DNA of 64,000 nucleotides. Origin: UMGS1474 sp050946775 (GTDB taxonomy: Bacteria > Bacillota > Clostridia > Oscillospirales > Acutalibacteraceae). Under the pieces are notes generated by a model. It did not search any database. It was not told the DNA's origin and saw only the letters and a program-made list of their open reading frames with translations. The stretch is taken from assembly GCA_050946775.1 (NCBI GenBank), contig JBMNVL010000001.1, forward strand, positions 1 through 64,000. The letters are read 5' to 3'. Shown here in pieces: positions 26,616 to 32,498 of the stretch. Positions within the stretch are counted from its first letter, which is position 1. Every line of letters begins with the position of its first letter. Both the position numbers and the translations under genes were made by a program.

Positions 26616-27198
26616 CTAATAACATGACTCTTTTAGAAATCAGCTTTATCAATTCATATCTACGCTCCGGGTATAGCCATGTAATGAAATCAATCGCAAT
26701 CGGTTCGACGGCAAGGGTTCCGCCACCGGAACCCTGCTTCGATTCAATACCCCGAGCGTTTGTTTCGGTGATCCAAGCCTTCGCAGTCAAAGTGAAGGAC
26801 GGCTCGTGTGTTTTCTCAATCAATGTCTTCGCCGCCTCATCGTTAAAATAATGAGGGTTATGCTCCTTTTCCCAAAGTCGCAGGAATTCCAAAGTATTCC
26901 GATCCCGCAGCCACGATTGAATCATATATCCGGGGTTTGTTTCATTTTTGCGTTTGGCGAATTGAGTGAGCGAAACCATACGGCGCTCGTTGTTCTTTCG
27001 ATATATTTGCAAATCAAACAAAAGCTTGGCGTATTCTTTATTCGTCGCTATGAGTTTTTCAATCTTTTCTTTTTCATCTTGAATCTGCAATTCTATTTCT
27101 GCTTGCGGTATTTTTATCTTTTTTAGAACGCGACGAATGTTTTCTGAATATTCAGTCAAATACTCTTGAACAGCGTCACCGTAAAAATCAAAATCCAT
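26590..27198 (-). CDS. KilA-N domain protein
   Basis: 202 residues. An N-terminal coiled coil (about 15-60, RRVLKKIKIPQAEIELQIQD) precedes a KilA-N DNA-binding domain: NPGYMIQSWLRDRNTLEFLR, AWITETNARGIESKQGSGGG and the end block AIDFITWLYPERRYELIKLI. KilA-N proteins are phage or mobile-element regulators and antirepressors. Codon use is AT-rich, in contrast to the chromosomal neighbours. It lies between the hairpin elements and a recombinase fragment, which supports a mobile origin. The start has a poor ribosome site. Confidence 0.88.
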   Translation of the reverse strand: MDFDFYGDAVQEYLTEYSENIRRVLKKIKIPQAEIELQIQDEKEKIEKLIATNKEYAKLLFDLQIYRKNNERRMVSLTQFAKRKNETNPGYMIQSWLRDRNTLEFLRLWEKEHNPHYFNDEAAKTLIEKTHEPSFTLTAKAWITETNARGIESKQGSGGGTLAVEPIAIDFITWLYPERRYELIKLISKRVMLLDGGKHFDN

Positions 27199-27262
27199 AT
27201 CTACTTCCCCCTGTTATTTTAAATAATATCACATTTTTTCAAAAAATAACAGGGGGTATTTG

Positions 27263-27553
27263 TTAACACGCCTTTTTGGATCTACGATCCTTTTCGATGC
27301 ACATCTTGTAAAACATATCAAACGAAACGATGTCAATATAGTTTTTACTGGATAACACATTATCAATATACTGCGCCGACCACCGATCTTTACCGGAAGG
27401 AGACTTAATCCCTCTGCTGAAAAGTTCATCGGCTATTTTTCTCAAACTGCAACCGCCAAGATACATATCGTAAATCAATTTGATTGCCTTTGCCTCATCT
27501 TCTTTAATGCAAATTCTGTCACCGACAACTTGATAACCATAAATAATTCTCAT
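27263..27553 (-). CDS. Serine recombinase fragment (recombinase domain only)
   Basis: 96 residues corresponding to the middle recombinase domain (PF07508-like) of large serine recombinases: YGYQVVGDRICIKEDEAKAI, LGGCSLRKIADELFSRGIKS and RWSAQYIDNVLSSKNYID. The N-terminal catalytic resolvase domain, with its serine, is absent, and upstream sequence holds only a hairpin and tRNA genes. The C-terminal zinc-ribbon/coiled coil is also missing. The fragment still has its own ATG and a site AAAGGATGG, so it may be expressed, possibly as an accessory DNA-binding protein. More likely it is a remnant. Confidence 0.8.
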   Translation of the reverse strand: MRIIYGYQVVGDRICIKEDEAKAIKLIYDMYLGGCSLRKIADELFSRGIKSPSGKDRWSAQYIDNVLSSKNYIDIVSFDMFYKMCIEKDRRSKKAC

Positions 27554-27603
27554 CGTAAAACCATCCTTTCTATTCCACTTATTTTTATGTTTAGGTTTTG
27601 TAA

Positions 27604-27690
27604 AAAAGCAAACCTACAGTTTTTTAGGTTTGCAAGCGGTAAATATGTGTTTTTGAGCCTGTTTTGAGGCCAAAACGCGTCTTTTTGGTC
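27604..27690. repeat. Hairpin and third tail copy of the GTGATAT element
   Basis: GCAAACCT and AGGTTTGC form a stem (about 27608-27634). Then GTAAATATGTGTTTTTGAGC (from 27642) and TTTATGTATGGAATGGGC (near 27727) align with the tails of copies A and B in the same order. The AT-rich genes are thus bracketed by related tails. Confidence 0.5.
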
Positions 27691-27754
27691 AAAAATCGCC
27701 CGGAAAAAGCAACAAACCCACTCCATTTTATGTATGGAATGGGCTTGTCAATCA

Positions 27755-27829
27755 TGGAGGCGCCACCCAGATTTGAACTGGGGAATCAGGGTTTTGCAGA
27801 CCCATGCCTTACCACTTGGCTATGGCGCC
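27755..27829 (-). tRNA. tRNA-Cys (GCA)
   Basis: 75 nt with encoded CCA. GGCGCCA pairs with TGGCGCC; the anticodon loop is TCTGCAAAA giving GCA; the T-loop reads GTTCAAATC. Last of three tRNAs in one minus-strand transcript. Confidence 0.96.
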
Positions 27830-27870
27830 ATATTGCAAAAGGCGCCAAACCCTTTGACGCCTTTTGTGTT

Positions 27871-27946
27871 TGGAGCGGCTTACGAGGCTCGAACTCGCTA
27901 CCTCCACCTTGGCAAGGTGGCGCTCTACCAGATGAGCTAAAGCCGC
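27871..27946 (-). tRNA. tRNA-Gly (GCC)
   Basis: 76 nt with encoded CCA; acceptor GCGGCTT/AAGCCGC, anticodon loop CTTGCCAAG, T-loop GTTCGAGCC. Confidence 0.96.
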
Positions 27947-27951
27947 ATGCG

Positions 27952-28027
27952 TGGTGCCTCCGGACGGAATCGAACCATCGACACGGGGATTTTCAGTCCC
28001 CTGCTCTACCGACTGAGCTACAGAGGC
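27952..28027 (-). tRNA. tRNA-Phe (GAA)
   Basis: 76 nt with encoded CCA; acceptor GCCTCTG/CGGAGGC, anticodon loop ACTGAAAAT, T-loop GTTCGATTC. First gene of the Phe-Gly-Cys operon. Confidence 0.96.
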
Positions 28028-28059
28028 ATACGGCACCGTTTGAAAACGGTGCGTCGATT

Positions 28060-28088
28060 ATTATAGCATCCCGGTTTTTCCTTGTCAA
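28060..28088 (-). promoter_or_regulatory. Promoter of the Phe-Gly-Cys tRNA operon
   Basis: Minus strand consensus TTGACA (28083-28088), 17 bp, consensus TATAAT (28060-28065). The best promoter in the window, as expected for stable RNA. Confidence 0.95.
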
Positions 28089-28125
28089 GACAAAATTGTG
28101 AAAACCCGGAAACTTTTTTGCGGGA

Positions 28126-28341
28126 TCAATTTCGCCGCAGCCGTCGCTGCAGCCGGAGGATCCGCTGGCGGCGGGCTTCGGTGGCGGCGGAATCGACGGT
28201 ATAGACCCCGTCGGTTTCGATCACCACGTCGCCCGGGCGGATTTGCGGCGGCAATTGTGCCAGCGGCAGATCGTGCAGCCCTTCGGCGTCGTCCTGCAGC
28301 ACGGCGAAGCCCTCTTCCAGGCGATCCACAACGTATCTCAT
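28126..28341 (-). CDS. DUF3006 domain protein
   Basis: 71 residues: MRYVVDRLEEGFAVLQDDAE at the N-terminus, RPGDVVIETDGVYTVDSAAT in the middle and a basic helical tail (ARRQRILRLQRRLRRN). This is the small DUF3006 beta-barrel, commonly found next to secreted ComEC-like metallo-beta-lactamase proteins, as here. ATG 28341 overlaps the preceding stop (ATGA), so the pair is translationally coupled. Function unknown. Confidence 0.85.
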   Translation of the reverse strand: MRYVVDRLEEGFAVLQDDAEGLHDLPLAQLPPQIRPGDVVIETDGVYTVDSAATEARRQRILRLQRRLRRN

Positions 28342-29291
28342 GCGGCGGCCTTCCTTTCTTTTTGGGCTTGGACGTCGACGGTTTGCCCGTCGCTGATCAT
28401 TACGATGGTGCCGCACCGATCGGTGCGCCAGACGGTGACGGCGTGCTTTTGAAGAATTTGCAGGGTTTCGGGATGGGGATGGCCGTACCGGTTATCCACG
28501 CCGCAGGACAGCACCGCGTGGGTGGGCGCCACCGCGGAAAGAAATTTTTCGGACGTGGACGAGCGGCTGCCGTGGTGGCCGGCTTTCAGAACGTCGGCCC
28601 GCAGATCGGCGCCGCTTTTGAGCAGGGCGGTTTCGGCCTTGCGCTCGGCGTCGCCCATCATCAAAAACCGGGTTTTGCCGAAGGTGATCTTGCAGACCAC
28701 CGACATGTTGTTGGTGTCCTCGTATTCTCCGACCGGGCCGAGGACGTCGACGACGGCTTCTCCCAGTTCCCAGTGCTGCCCGGGTTTGGCCTCGGTCACG
28801 GGAATGTCCCGCTCTTCCAGAGCGGTGAGCAGCCGCTCGTAGGACGCGGAGGTGGGGGTGTGTTCGTCGTCCATGAAACTCATCAAAAACCGGTCGACCT
28901 CCAGTTGGGTCAACACCGTCGGCAACCCGCCGATATGGTCGGCGTCGGGATGGGTGGCCACCACCAGATCCAGCCGTTTTACCCCCTGCTTGCGCAGATA
29001 ATCGACCACCGCGCCGCCGTCGTCCGGTTCGCCGCCGTCGATCAGCATCTGCTTGTCGCCGCAGCGGATCAGGGCGGCGTCGGCGTTGCCCACGTCGATG
29101 AAATGCACCTGCATCGTCCCATCGGGAAGCGGCAGGTCGGTTTTCTCAAGCCCCAGCAGCGCCTTCCAGGTGAAGGCGGGCGCCGGCGGCGAGGGCAGCA
29201 GGCTGTTGACGGAGATGGCGATCACCGCGATCAGGGCGATCACCGCCAGGGTTTTGAGTGAAGACGATCGGGACGCGGTTTTCCGGCTCAT
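28338..29291 (-). CDS. Secreted ComEC-like metallo-beta-lactamase-fold hydrolase
   Basis: 317 residues. An N-terminal membrane anchor or signal (LKTLAVIALIAVIAISVNSL) precedes an MBL fold: MQVHFIDVGNADAALIRCGD, the metal motif THPDADHIGG, LMMGDAERKAE and VLKAGHHGSRSSTSE. This is the hydrolase module found at the C-terminus of ComEC, here stand-alone and exported, a likely extracellular nuclease or phosphodiesterase. Channel segments are absent. It begins 20 bp after the S24 repressor stop on the same strand, so the two and DUF3006 probably share a transcript. Confidence 0.88.
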   Translation of the reverse strand: MSRKTASRSSSLKTLAVIALIAVIAISVNSLLPSPPAPAFTWKALLGLEKTDLPLPDGTMQVHFIDVGNADAALIRCGDKQMLIDGGEPDDGGAVVDYLRKQGVKRLDLVVATHPDADHIGGLPTVLTQLEVDRFLMSFMDDEHTPTSASYERLLTALEERDIPVTEAKPGQHWELGEAVVDVLGPVGEYEDTNNMSVVCKITFGKTRFLMMGDAERKAETALLKSGADLRADVLKAGHHGSRSSTSEKFLSAVAPTHAVLSCGVDNRYGHPHPETLQILQKHAVTVWRTDRCGTIVMISDGQTVDVQAQKERKAAA

Positions 29292-29310
29292 AATACGGCT
29301 CCTTACCGAT

Positions 29311-29949
29311 TCAGAATTTGCGCTTGCTTTCCATCACCCGGCCGACGATCCGCACCTTGGCGGCGTCGTCGCCGCGAAAGCGGCGGGGCGGGTAATAGGG
29401 ATTGACGCTGTGCAGCTCGATGCCGTCGGGCAGATAGCGGATCTGCTTGACGGTGCCCTCTTCGTTGTCGATCACCGCCACGGCGTAATCGCCCGAGTCC
29501 ACCCGGTCCTGCCGGCGGATCAGCACCAGATCCCCTTCGTTGATCAGGGGCGTCATGCTGTCGCCCGACACGGTGAACCAGCAGTACGGCTCGTTTCCCC
29601 GCACCGAGGAAGCAGCCGCCGGCTCGTAGCCGACGATCTCCTCGAACACCGCGCCGCCGAAGCCGCCCTTGACCACCCCGAGAATGGGCAGGCGCACCGT
29701 GCCGTCGACCGCCGGGCGTACCGGCCGCACCGTGTTGTCGCCCTGCAGCCAGCCGACGGTGACCCCGTAATGCTCGGCCAGCAGACTGAGAGTGGCGCGG
29801 CTGATGTTGGCGGTGGAGCCGCTTTCCCACCGCATGACGGTGGTCTTGTTGACCCCCAGCACCGCCGCCACCTGCTCCAGCGTTTCGCGGCGCTCTTCCC
29901 GGCATTGGCGTAGCCGCCGCGCCGTGATCGACAGGGCTTCCCGCTCCAT
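29311..29949 (-). CDS. Phage-type repressor: HTH plus S24 peptidase (LexA/CI-like)
   Basis: 212 residues from ATG 29949, set by GGAGG at about 29958. Residues 8-70 are an HTH of the XRE type (ETLEQVAAVLGVNKTTVMRW). Residues 85-205 are a peptidase S24 domain with catalytic Ser131 in FTVSGDSMTPLI and Lys168 in GTVKQIRYLP. A flexible segment PILGVVKGGFGGAVFEE is the likely self-cleavage region. Such repressors inactivate themselves when RecA is activated by DNA damage. It is divergent from the capsid cassette, whose control region carries matching operator sequences and a SOS box. Confidence 0.92.
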   Translation of the reverse strand: MEREALSITARRLRQCREERRETLEQVAAVLGVNKTTVMRWESGSTANISRATLSLLAEHYGVTVGWLQGDNTVRPVRPAVDGTVRLPILGVVKGGFGGAVFEEIVGYEPAAASSVRGNEPYCWFTVSGDSMTPLINEGDLVLIRRQDRVDSGDYAVAVIDNEEGTVKQIRYLPDGIELHSVNPYYPPRRFRGDDAAKVRIVGRVMESKRKF

Positions 29950-29973
29950 CGCATCCGCCTCCTTTTTTTCTTT

Positions 29974-30001
29974 AGTATAACACATTTTGCAACGAGGTCA
30001 A
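29974..30001 (-). promoter_or_regulatory. Promoter of the S24 repressor gene with operator
   Basis: Minus strand TTGACC (29996-30001), 16 bp, TATACT (29974-29979). The spacer contains GTTGCAAAATG (29983-29993), also found at 30019-30029 and 30719-30729, suggesting autoregulation. Confidence 0.8.
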
Positions 30002-30018
30002 GCATATTTTCAAAAAAA

Positions 30019-30061
30019 GTTGCAAAATGCTATTGACAAGTGGAAAAAATGGGGCTATCAT
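30019..30061 (+). promoter_or_regulatory. Promoter of the capsid cassette with operator
   Basis: TTGACA (30033-30038), 17 bp, TATCAT (30056-30061). GTTGCAAAATG (30019-30029) sits just upstream of the -35, in inverted orientation to the site in the repressor promoter. Confidence 0.85.
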
Positions 30062-30068
30062 AGACATA

Positions 30069-30080
30069 GAACATTTGTTC
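30069..30080. promoter_or_regulatory. SOS box (Gram-positive LexA site)
   Basis: GAACATTTGTTC matches the DinR/LexA consensus GAAC-N4-GTTC exactly, within a longer dyad ATAGAACA-TT-TGTTCTAT (30066-30083). It begins eight bases after the -10 box, a position where a bound repressor would block transcription of the capsid genes. Confidence 0.88.
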
Positions 30081-30264
30081 TATGTTCTCCGCCGTTGGGG
30101 GACGGCGGGAAAAAGAAAACGCCGCAGGGGGAAAGACAAACCGGGAGCGCCGCGGGAGAAGCGAAAACGGTTCCGGCGGAAAAGCGACGCTGGGGAAGCC
30201 GGATCCGCTTTACAGGCAGACGCTTCCGGGGGAAGGAATCCGTCCAGGTGAGAAAGGAGGCCGT

Positions 30265-30321
30265 ATGACCGCAAAGCATCCGCGGCAAACGCGAAACCGG
30301 CAGGGGATCGGGGATGGTTGA
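30265..30321 (+). CDS. 18-codon leader frame coupled to TerS
   Basis: ATG 30265 follows a strong GAAAGGAGGCCGT site and encodes MTAKHPRQTRNRQGIGDG. Its stop (30319) lies inside the first codons of the next gene (ATG 30314), so ribosomes ending here could restart at the TerS gene, which lacks a good site of its own. The 235-bp leader between promoter and this point has no other good start. Confidence 0.55.
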   Translation: MTAKHPRQTRNRQGIGDG

Positions 30322-30688
30322 TCTTCACCGTCCCGCCCGGATCCGGGCGGCGATCCGACGGGCCGAGGCCTACGCCGAGGAGCGCAAGGTACCGCTGACC
30401 GCCGAACGGCTGGCGGCGGAATTGGGACTGGACGGCGAGGGATACCGCCGGCTGATCGATCCCGCGTTTACCCCGCCCGACGGGGAATGCGCCGCCGCCC
30501 TGGAGGCGATCCGCGCCGCCAACACCCGGGCGCTGGCAAGCGTGCTGGAGCACGCCCTGACCAAAGGCTCAGGGGTGCATATGCACCTGATGTATCTCAA
30601 GCAATACGCCGGTTACACCGACGCCGCCGCGCCGGCGCCGACCGACGGACCGGTCCGGTTTTTCGGGGAATCCGAGCTGCCGGAATAA
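30314..30688 (+). CDS. Putative terminase small subunit
   Basis: 124 residues. An N-terminal helical part with ERKVPLTAERLAAELGLDGE reads like a helix-turn-helix, and the C-terminal ALTKGSGVHMHLMYLKQYAG with YTD resembles the motif seen in small terminase-like DNA-packaging proteins. Its position one gene before the large subunit supports the call. It would recognise the packaging start site. The start overlaps the leader stop. Sequence conservation in this family is low. Confidence 0.65.
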   Translation: MVDLHRPARIRAAIRRAEAYAEERKVPLTAERLAAELGLDGEGYRRLIDPAFTPPDGECAAALEAIRAANTRALASVLEHALTKGSGVHMHLMYLKQYAGYTDAAAPAPTDGPVRFFGESELPE

Positions 30689-30709
30689 CGGCGAAAGCCG
30701 CATTTTTTT
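30688..30709 (+). terminator. Short terminator between TerS and the next gene
   Basis: CGGC-GAAA-GCCG followed by CATTTTTTT. The stem is only four pairs with a stable tetraloop, so it probably attenuates instead of stopping transcription completely. Confidence 0.55.
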
Positions 30710-30718
30710 AAGCGGAAA

Positions 30719-30732
30719 GTTGCAAAATGCAA
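30719..30732. promoter_or_regulatory. Third repressor operator, perfect palindrome
   Basis: TTGCAAAATGCAA (30720-30732) is a perfect dyad (TTGCA-AAA-TGCAA) extending the GTTGCAAAATG shared with the repressor control region. It overlaps the ATG at 30727, inside the capsid operon. Confidence 0.75.
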
Positions 30733-30951
30733 TTTTCGGAAAGGAACAACGCATTGAAGGATATGATACGGGCATACCGGCAAACGCGGCAGATCCTGGC
30801 GCGCCGGCGGGAGGATCTGATCGGCCAGCGGGGCAACTGTGAGCGGCGGATCCTGGTGCTGGAGGCCGAGATCGACGAGGTGGACGAGGTGCTGCGGATG
30901 CTGGCCAAATACGATGACGAATCAACCGCGACCGGCCGACGCGCCGGATGA
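30727..30951 (+). CDS. Small coiled-coil protein of the capsid cassette
   Basis: 74 residues from ATG 30727, or 65 from TTG 30754, which has AAAGGAA better placed. Almost wholly charged helix (RQTRQILARRREDLIGQRGN; RILVLEAEIDEVDEVLRMLA), forming one coiled coil. Similar small proteins precede terminase genes in some Gram-positive phages, but I recognise no family. It overlaps the TerL start by 38 bp, implying coupling. Confidence 0.6.
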   Translation: MQFSERNNALKDMIRAYRQTRQILARRREDLIGQRGNCERRILVLEAEIDEVDEVLRMLAKYDDESTATGRRAG

Positions 30952-32248
30952 AAAAGGGGTGTATCTGCCCGCCGTGGTCGGCGGGGGATACCGGGCGTTC
31001 TGGAACTGCCGCAAGCGCTACCGGGTGGTCAAGGGAGGCAAGGCCTCCAAAAAATCCTCCACGGCGGCGCTGTGGTACGTCTGGCAGATGATGAAATACC
31101 CCGACGCCAACGTGATGGTGATCCGGGCGGTGCAGCGCACCCACGAAAACAGCACCTTTGCCCAGCTTCGGTGGGCGATCCGCCGGCTGGGGGTGGAGCA
31201 TTTGTGGGACGCGACCCGCCATCCGCTGGAGCTGACCTATCGCCCGACCGGGCAAAAGATCTTTTTCCGGGGGATGGACAAGGTGGAAAAGCTGGCTTCC
31301 ACCACGGTGGAGCGGGGCGTGATCTGCTGGGTGTGGATCGAGGAAGCGTACGAGATCGCCGACGAGGAGGATTTTCTAAAGCTGGATCTGTCGATGCCCC
31401 GCGGGGTGGTGACGCCGCCCCTGTTCAAGCAGACCACCCTGACCTTCAACCCCTGGAGCGACCGGCATTGGCTCAAGCGGCGGTTTTTCGATCAGCCCCA
31501 TCCCGACGTGCTGGCCATGACCACCACCTATCGCTGCAACGAGTTTCTCGACGACGCCGACCGGGCGGTCTACGAGAATCTCAAGCGGCGCTCGCCCCGG
31601 CGGTACGCCGTGGCGGGACTGGGGGAATGGGGCGTGGCGCAGGGGCTGGTGTTCGACCGCTGGCGGGTGGAGGCGTTTGACAAAAGCGCCCTGCCCGAAA
31701 GCTGCCGGTTCATTTTCGGGCTGGACTACGGCTACGCCAACGATCCCACCGCCTTCATCGGGGCGGCGGTTGATCAGCCCGGCCGGACGCTGTATATCTT
31801 CGACGAGCATTACGGCAAACGGATGCTCAACAGCGATATCGCCGCCATGATCCGCCAAAAGGGCTACGCCAAGGAGCGCATCCGCGCCGACAGCGCCGAG
31901 CCCAAATCCAACGAGGAGCTGCGCCGGATGGGGCTGCAGCGGATCTGCCCGGCGATAAAGGGTCCGGATTCGGTGCTGCACGGCATCGCCCGGCTGCAGG
32001 AGTACGATATGGTGGTGCATCCCGACTGCGTCAACACCGTCGCCGAGCTGTCGGCTTACTGCTGGGACAAGGATCAGGCGGGACAGCCGGTCAACCGCCC
32101 GGTCGACCGGGACAACCATCTGATGGACGCGCTGCGCTACGCCATGGCCGACGTGCCGCTTCCCCGGCGGGAAGAGCGTCGCCGCCCGTCCGTCAGCACA
32201 AACGGGGTGCTGCCCGCCCATTTGCGGGGACAATGGGGCGGCGCCTGA
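30914..32248 (+). CDS. terL: Phage terminase large subunit
   Basis: 444 residues of the PBSX/Terminase_3-6 type. The ATPase half has VVKGGKASKKSSTAAL as Walker A (about 36-50) and VICWVWIEEAYEIADEEDF as Walker B with catalytic Glu (about 136-150); TTLTFNPWSDRHWLK is the coupling motif. The nuclease half has FIFGLDYGYANDPTAF and DRDNHLMDALRYAMADV, giving the metal-binding aspartates. All expected catalytic residues are present, so it looks functional. ATG 30914 lies within the end of the coiled-coil gene. It pumps DNA through the portal. Confidence 0.93.
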   Translation: MTNQPRPADAPDEKGVYLPAVVGGGYRAFWNCRKRYRVVKGGKASKKSSTAALWYVWQMMKYPDANVMVIRAVQRTHENSTFAQLRWAIRRLGVEHLWDATRHPLELTYRPTGQKIFFRGMDKVEKLASTTVERGVICWVWIEEAYEIADEEDFLKLDLSMPRGVVTPPLFKQTTLTFNPWSDRHWLKRRFFDQPHPDVLAMTTTYRCNEFLDDADRAVYENLKRRSPRRYAVAGLGEWGVAQGLVFDRWRVEAFDKSALPESCRFIFGLDYGYANDPTAFIGAAVDQPGRTLYIFDEHYGKRMLNSDIAAMIRQKGYAKERIRADSAEPKSNEELRRMGLQRICPAIKGPDSVLHGIARLQEYDMVVHPDCVNTVAELSAYCWDKDQAGQPVNRPVDRDNHLMDALRYAMADVPLPRREERRRPSVSTNGVLPAHLRGQWGGA

Positions 32249-32265
32249 CAGAAAGGGAGAACGCA

Positions 32266-32484
32266 ATGGCATTTTTATTGGGAACGACGGGGGCGTTGGC
32301 GGTGGTGATCGCCTACGCGCTCGGGGTATGGCGGGGATCGGCCGCCGCCCGACGGGATCGCCTTGCCCGCACCGCTCCCGCCGGCGAGCCGTCGCCGGAG
32401 GAAAAGCGGCGAATGCGGGAGATCTACAATTTCTGGCACTTCGACGGGGACGCCATGCCCCGCCCGTCGGAGGATGAGCGATGA
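32266..32484 (+). CDS. Small single-pass membrane protein in the capsid cassette
   Basis: 72 residues: one membrane helix (FLLGTTGALAVVIAYALGVW) and a charged tail with EEKRRMREIYNFWHFDGDAM. Ribosome site AAAGGGAGAACGC. It could be a holin-like or structural accessory, but a single N-terminal helix and no partner endolysin make holin only a guess. The tail FWHFDG is similar to small phage proteins found before portals. It overlaps the region before the portal start by design of the ATGA stop-start. Confidence 0.6.
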   Translation: MAFLLGTTGALAVVIAYALGVWRGSAAARRDRLARTAPAGEPSPEEKRRMREIYNFWHFDGDAMPRPSEDER

Positions 32485-32498
32485 AAGGAGAAACGCCA

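Noticed and set aside
28098..29261. Long plus-strand frame opposite the MBL and DUF3006 genes
   Set aside because: Antisense shadow; the minus-strand proteins have intact family motifs.
32266..32484. Holin assignment for the small membrane protein in the capsid cassette
   Set aside because: One N-terminal helix only, no endolysin nearby, and location between terminase and portal; left as unknown.
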